A stretch of 64,000 nucleotides of DNA from Companilactobacillus nantensis DSM 16982. Lineage in GTDB: Bacteria > Bacillota > Bacilli > Lactobacillales > Lactobacillaceae. Every line of letters begins with the position of its first letter. The stretch's first letter is position 1. The position numbers and the translations under genes were made by a program. Location: contig NZ_AZFV01000001.1 in NCBI RefSeq assembly GCF_001435815.1, positions 157,175 through 221,174 on the forward strand, in the 5' to 3' direction. Below, one piece after another: positions 61,689 through 64,000 of the stretch. Below the pieces are notes generated by a model, which saw only the letters and a program-made list of their open reading frames with translations, was not told the origin of the DNA and made no database searches.

Positions 61689-64000
61689 CTAAAAACGTTT
61701 TACTTTAATAAACATATTAGTAGCAACACGATAGTAATGACTGCCATTAACAAAGATTTCTCGATCGACTTTGTATGTAGCATTGGCAGGCAACTTACTA
61801 TTTAGTAGAACACCTTGTTCATTATAAGTAGCTGTAACTGCATCAGTTGTGACGTTAAAATCAACGTTTGCGTAATTACGGACTCCAGCAACAGGAATAA
61901 ATTGATTTGTTGCTACTCGATAAAACTTCACGCCATTCATTACTACAATTTTATCAGCTTTGTACGTACCATTGGCTGGTAAAACAATATCCAACTTTTC
62001 ATCACGTTCATTGTATATTGGTAGTTCAGAATTAGTCGTGACTTCCGCATTCACGTTTGTGTATGGATAAACTTCATCAACTGAAACAAATTCATTAGTT
62101 GCGACACGATAAAATTGTTGTCCATTAATGATGGCAATTCTATCGGTTCTCCATTCAGAACTTGGGGATAGTTCGCGATTTACTTTAGTTCCTTGGTAAT
62201 CAACTAATTTACCACGAATATTATTATAAACACGAACAAGTGCAGGTTCTGGATCAATATAAACGTAGACATCACTTGCTTTAGCAAATTCGTCGGTTGC
62301 GACACGATAGTACATGATGCCACCGATCGTGTATTCTTCATCACTAAACCAGCAACTGTCGACACCTAAAGCTCGACTGTCCAATAGTTTACCTTCATTA
62401 TTATAGAGATTGACGGTACTTGTTGTTGTCGCAATGTTTTGATTCTTCTTAACCATCGTTCCATTTCCAATTACTGGAGCGCTGCCACCACGTGAATTGT
62501 AAACTAGTGGATCGGTTCCATTCTTCAATTCGTCTGCACTTGTAACTCCATCATGGTCAGGATCAACTCCATAATGTGTGAAGACTGGTTGACCAGAATC
62601 ATCGAGTGTTACGACAGTTGCAGAACCATCAGAATTTGGCAAAATCAGCTTCCCAGAATGTGGGTCAATCGTTTGATATGGAGATGTTTTACCATCTTTA
62701 TCAACTTCATCAGCACCTTTAGTGTTATTGGCTGGATCATTAGTATAAACTGTGTTGCTGCCATCATTCCATTGTTTAGTAACTTTGACAACATTTCCGT
62801 CAGCATCTTTTTCAGTTATTGTGACATTGCCATCAGAATCAACATCTTTGCCTAAAACCTTCAGTGTTCCTGTTTCTATCGTGACATCATAGTTTGGATT
62901 AGTAGTTTTGGCATTAATCTTGTAAGTTCCTACCGTAGAAACATCAGAAACACTGGGATCTTCAAACTTAATACCTAGTTTATCTAAGTTGTCACCATCT
63001 TTTAATTGACTACCATCTTTCAACTTAGCTGTATCTTGGGGTTTACTATCACCAGCGTACATGTTTTGGTTATTAATCTGAACTGTAATTTTAAGTGGTT
63101 GAATTGTGAGATTACCAAATGACAATTTAGAAAAATCATAATTTGGATTCTCATCCTTTAATCTATTAAGAGCATCTTTTGTTAATTCAATTGAATATGT
63201 ACCCGTTTGTAATTGCTTACGAGCAACTTCCTCTTTGCGGAGATTAATAAATTTAAAATCATATGGATTAAGTTTGATAGTTTTAGGACCTATTTTAGCA
63301 ATTCTAGTTATTTCAGGAGCATCACCATACGTTGATTCCACTGGTTTTGTTGGATCTGTATTTGTTGTAGTTGCCGCGGCCTTATCAACCGTCAATGGTG
63401 CTTCTCCAAATGAACTGAAATTATAATTTTTATCTGCCGTTAAAGCCTTTTTAGCCTTATCAGTATAGCGAATCGTATAATCTCCACCAGCCTGTAAGTC
63501 CTCTGGCTTTACAACATTACCCGAAGTATCTACTATTTCAAAGTCTGACTGACTTAATTTATGGTCTTTTGCTTCCGTTCCCAAATCACCTTTAATTTCT
63601 GGCAGTGATCCGTCACCATAAGTCACGGTAATTTTAGGAATTGTTGGAGTTACATCTTTGGGTGTAACTGTTAACTCAGCCTTTCCAAAATTAAAATTAT
63701 AATTTCTATCTGCTTCAAAAGCAGCCTTAGCTTTATCAGTGTATTGAATCCAATAGGCACCACCAGCTTGTAACTGTTCAGGCTTTAATACATTGCCTGC
63801 GGCATCAACCACTTCAAAATCTGATTGAGCTAAATTATGATCATCTGATGCAGTATCTAAGCTACCTGTAATTTCTGGTAAGACTTTATCGCCATATGTG
63901 ATTTCTTTTGTTTGAACTGTTGGGCTTGCATTTTCCGCATTGACCGTTAATAGAGCTCTGCCAAATGATTTAAAATCATAATTCTTATCTGATTTCAAAG
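61689..64000 (-). CDS. giant surface protein, C-terminal 770 residues (5' end outside window)
   Basis: The frame is open to the right edge. Visible parts, N to C: at least two MBG-like modules of about 92 residues (YGDxxLPEIxGxL, QSDFExVD, YNFxxFGxAxLTV), two more diverged modules, a linker with a TSP3/EF-hand-like calcium loop (DPDHDGVTSADELKNGTDP), then four SLAP-like modules of about 65 residues, each with YRVATxxF. No LPxTG or membrane anchor is present, so attachment is likely through the SLAP-like modules. Possible adhesin. Repetitive 5' DNA makes assembly error-prone. Confidence 0.82.
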   Translation of the reverse strand, partial: LKSDKNYDFKSFGRALLTVNAENASPTVQTKEITYGDKVLPEITGSLDTASDDHNLAQSDFEVVDAAGNVLKPEQLQAGGAYWIQYTDKAKAAFEADRNYNFNFGKAELTVTPKDVTPTIPKITVTYGDGSLPEIKGDLGTEAKDHKLSQSDFEIVDTSGNVVKPEDLQAGGDYTIRYTDKAKKALTADKNYNFSSFGEAPLTVDKAAATTTNTDPTKPVESTYGDAPEITRIAKIGPKTIKLNPYDFKFINLRKEEVARKQLQTGTYSIELTKDALNRLKDENPNYDFSKLSFGNLTIQPLKITVQINNQNMYAGDSKPQDTAKLKDGSQLKDGDNLDKLGIKFEDPSVSDVSTVGTYKINAKTTNPNYDVTIETGTLKVLGKDVDSDGNVTITEKDADGNVVKVTKQWNDGSNTVYTNDPANNTKGADEVDKDGKTSPYQTIDPHSGKLILPNSDGSATVVTLDDSGQPVFTHYGVDPDHDGVTSADELKNGTDPLVYNSRGGSAPVIGNGTMVKKNQNIATTTSTVNLYNNEGKLLDSRALGVDSCWFSDEEYTIGGIMYYRVATDEFAKASDVYVYIDPEPALVRVYNNIRGKLVDYQGTKVNRELSPSSEWRTDRIAIINGQQFYRVATNEFVSVDEVYPYTNVNAEVTTNSELPIYNERDEKLDIVLPANGTYKADKIVVMNGVKFYRVATNQFIPVAGVRNYANVDFNVTTDAVTATYNEQGVLLNSKLPANATYKVDREIFVNGSHYYRVATNMFIKVKRF

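Noticed and set aside
1..64000. tRNA or rRNA genes, insertion sequences, integrases, phage modules
   Set aside because: None was recognised on reading both strands; no transposase or recombinase motif was found among the ORFs.

Overview
The window is AT-rich, with short intergenic gaps, strong AGGAGG-type ribosome binding sites, many symmetric intrinsic terminators, a maltose phosphorylase cluster (MapA-PgmB-GalM), VanZ-like proteins, a glycoside hydrolase family 25 lysozyme and surface proteins ending in SLAP-like (DUF5776-type) modules with the motif YYRVATNxF/W. This points to a lactic acid bacterium of the Lactobacillaceae, most likely the Companilactobacillus (former L. alimentarius/farciminis) group. 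The genus is an inference from gene content; no rRNA or tRNA gene was seen.

Layout. 0-6.2 kb: end of an alpha/beta hydrolase, a decayed short-chain dehydrogenase with a MarR regulator, a pair of HXXEE membrane proteins facing a TetR regulator, and a MATE pump behind a WYL regulator. 6.2-15.7 kb: a possible bacteriocin immunity protein, ArsR plus old-yellow-enzyme oxidoreductase, a Cof phosphatase, a large P2C-like P-type ATPase, a two-gene ABC system and an MmcQ/YjbR protein. 15.8-16.0 kb: first copy of a large structured intergenic repeat. 16-31 kb: small housekeeping and stress genes (HAD phosphatases, LysR regulators, two VanZ paralogues around an XRE regulator, a PBECR4-like nuclease candidate, an ABC-F ATPase, two unknown genes, an orphan PTS EIIC with a DUF915 hydrolase, and an ABM/acetyltransferase/aldo-keto reductase operon). 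31-36 kb: orphan MazE/PemI-like antitoxin, LtrA, a quinone oxidoreductase-(Cys-rich peptide)-ArsC operon, a HesB-like protein and a convergent type I toxin-antitoxin-like locus. 36-46 kb: GH25 lysozyme, glyceraldehyde-3-phosphate dehydrogenase, LysR, arginase-family protein, ArsR/SnoaL pair, sugar-phosphate MFS transporter with a second DUF915 hydrolase, GNAT and Cof phosphatase. 46.3-60.2 kb: the maltose/maltodextrin regulon. 60.3-64 kb: BcsA-like glycosyltransferase and the 3' part of a giant surface protein.

The maltose block reads as one pathway on the minus strand. MalR (LacI family) controls two cytoplasmic GH13 enzymes. MalE, MalF and MalG with the MsmK-type ATPase import malto-oligosaccharides. 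MapA phosphorolyses maltose to glucose and beta-glucose-1-phosphate, PgmB makes glucose-6-phosphate, and GalM interconverts anomers. A promoter with a MalR-like operator and cre-like boxes precedes malE, and two intrinsic terminators lie inside the operon before mapA and before pgmB.

Most notable items: (1) two roughly 187-nt GC-rich elements (15802-15989 and 52761-52946) sharing one fold, with compensatory changes and conserved internal mismatches; (2) a convergent Fst-like type I toxin-antitoxin arrangement at 35.6-36.0 kb with short direct repeats and a shared terminator; (3) a 49-aa peptide with nine Cys, four His and three CxC motifs, translationally coupled between arsC and a quinone oxidoreductase; (4) two DUF915 hydrolases, each directly downstream of a sugar or sugar-phosphate transporter gene.
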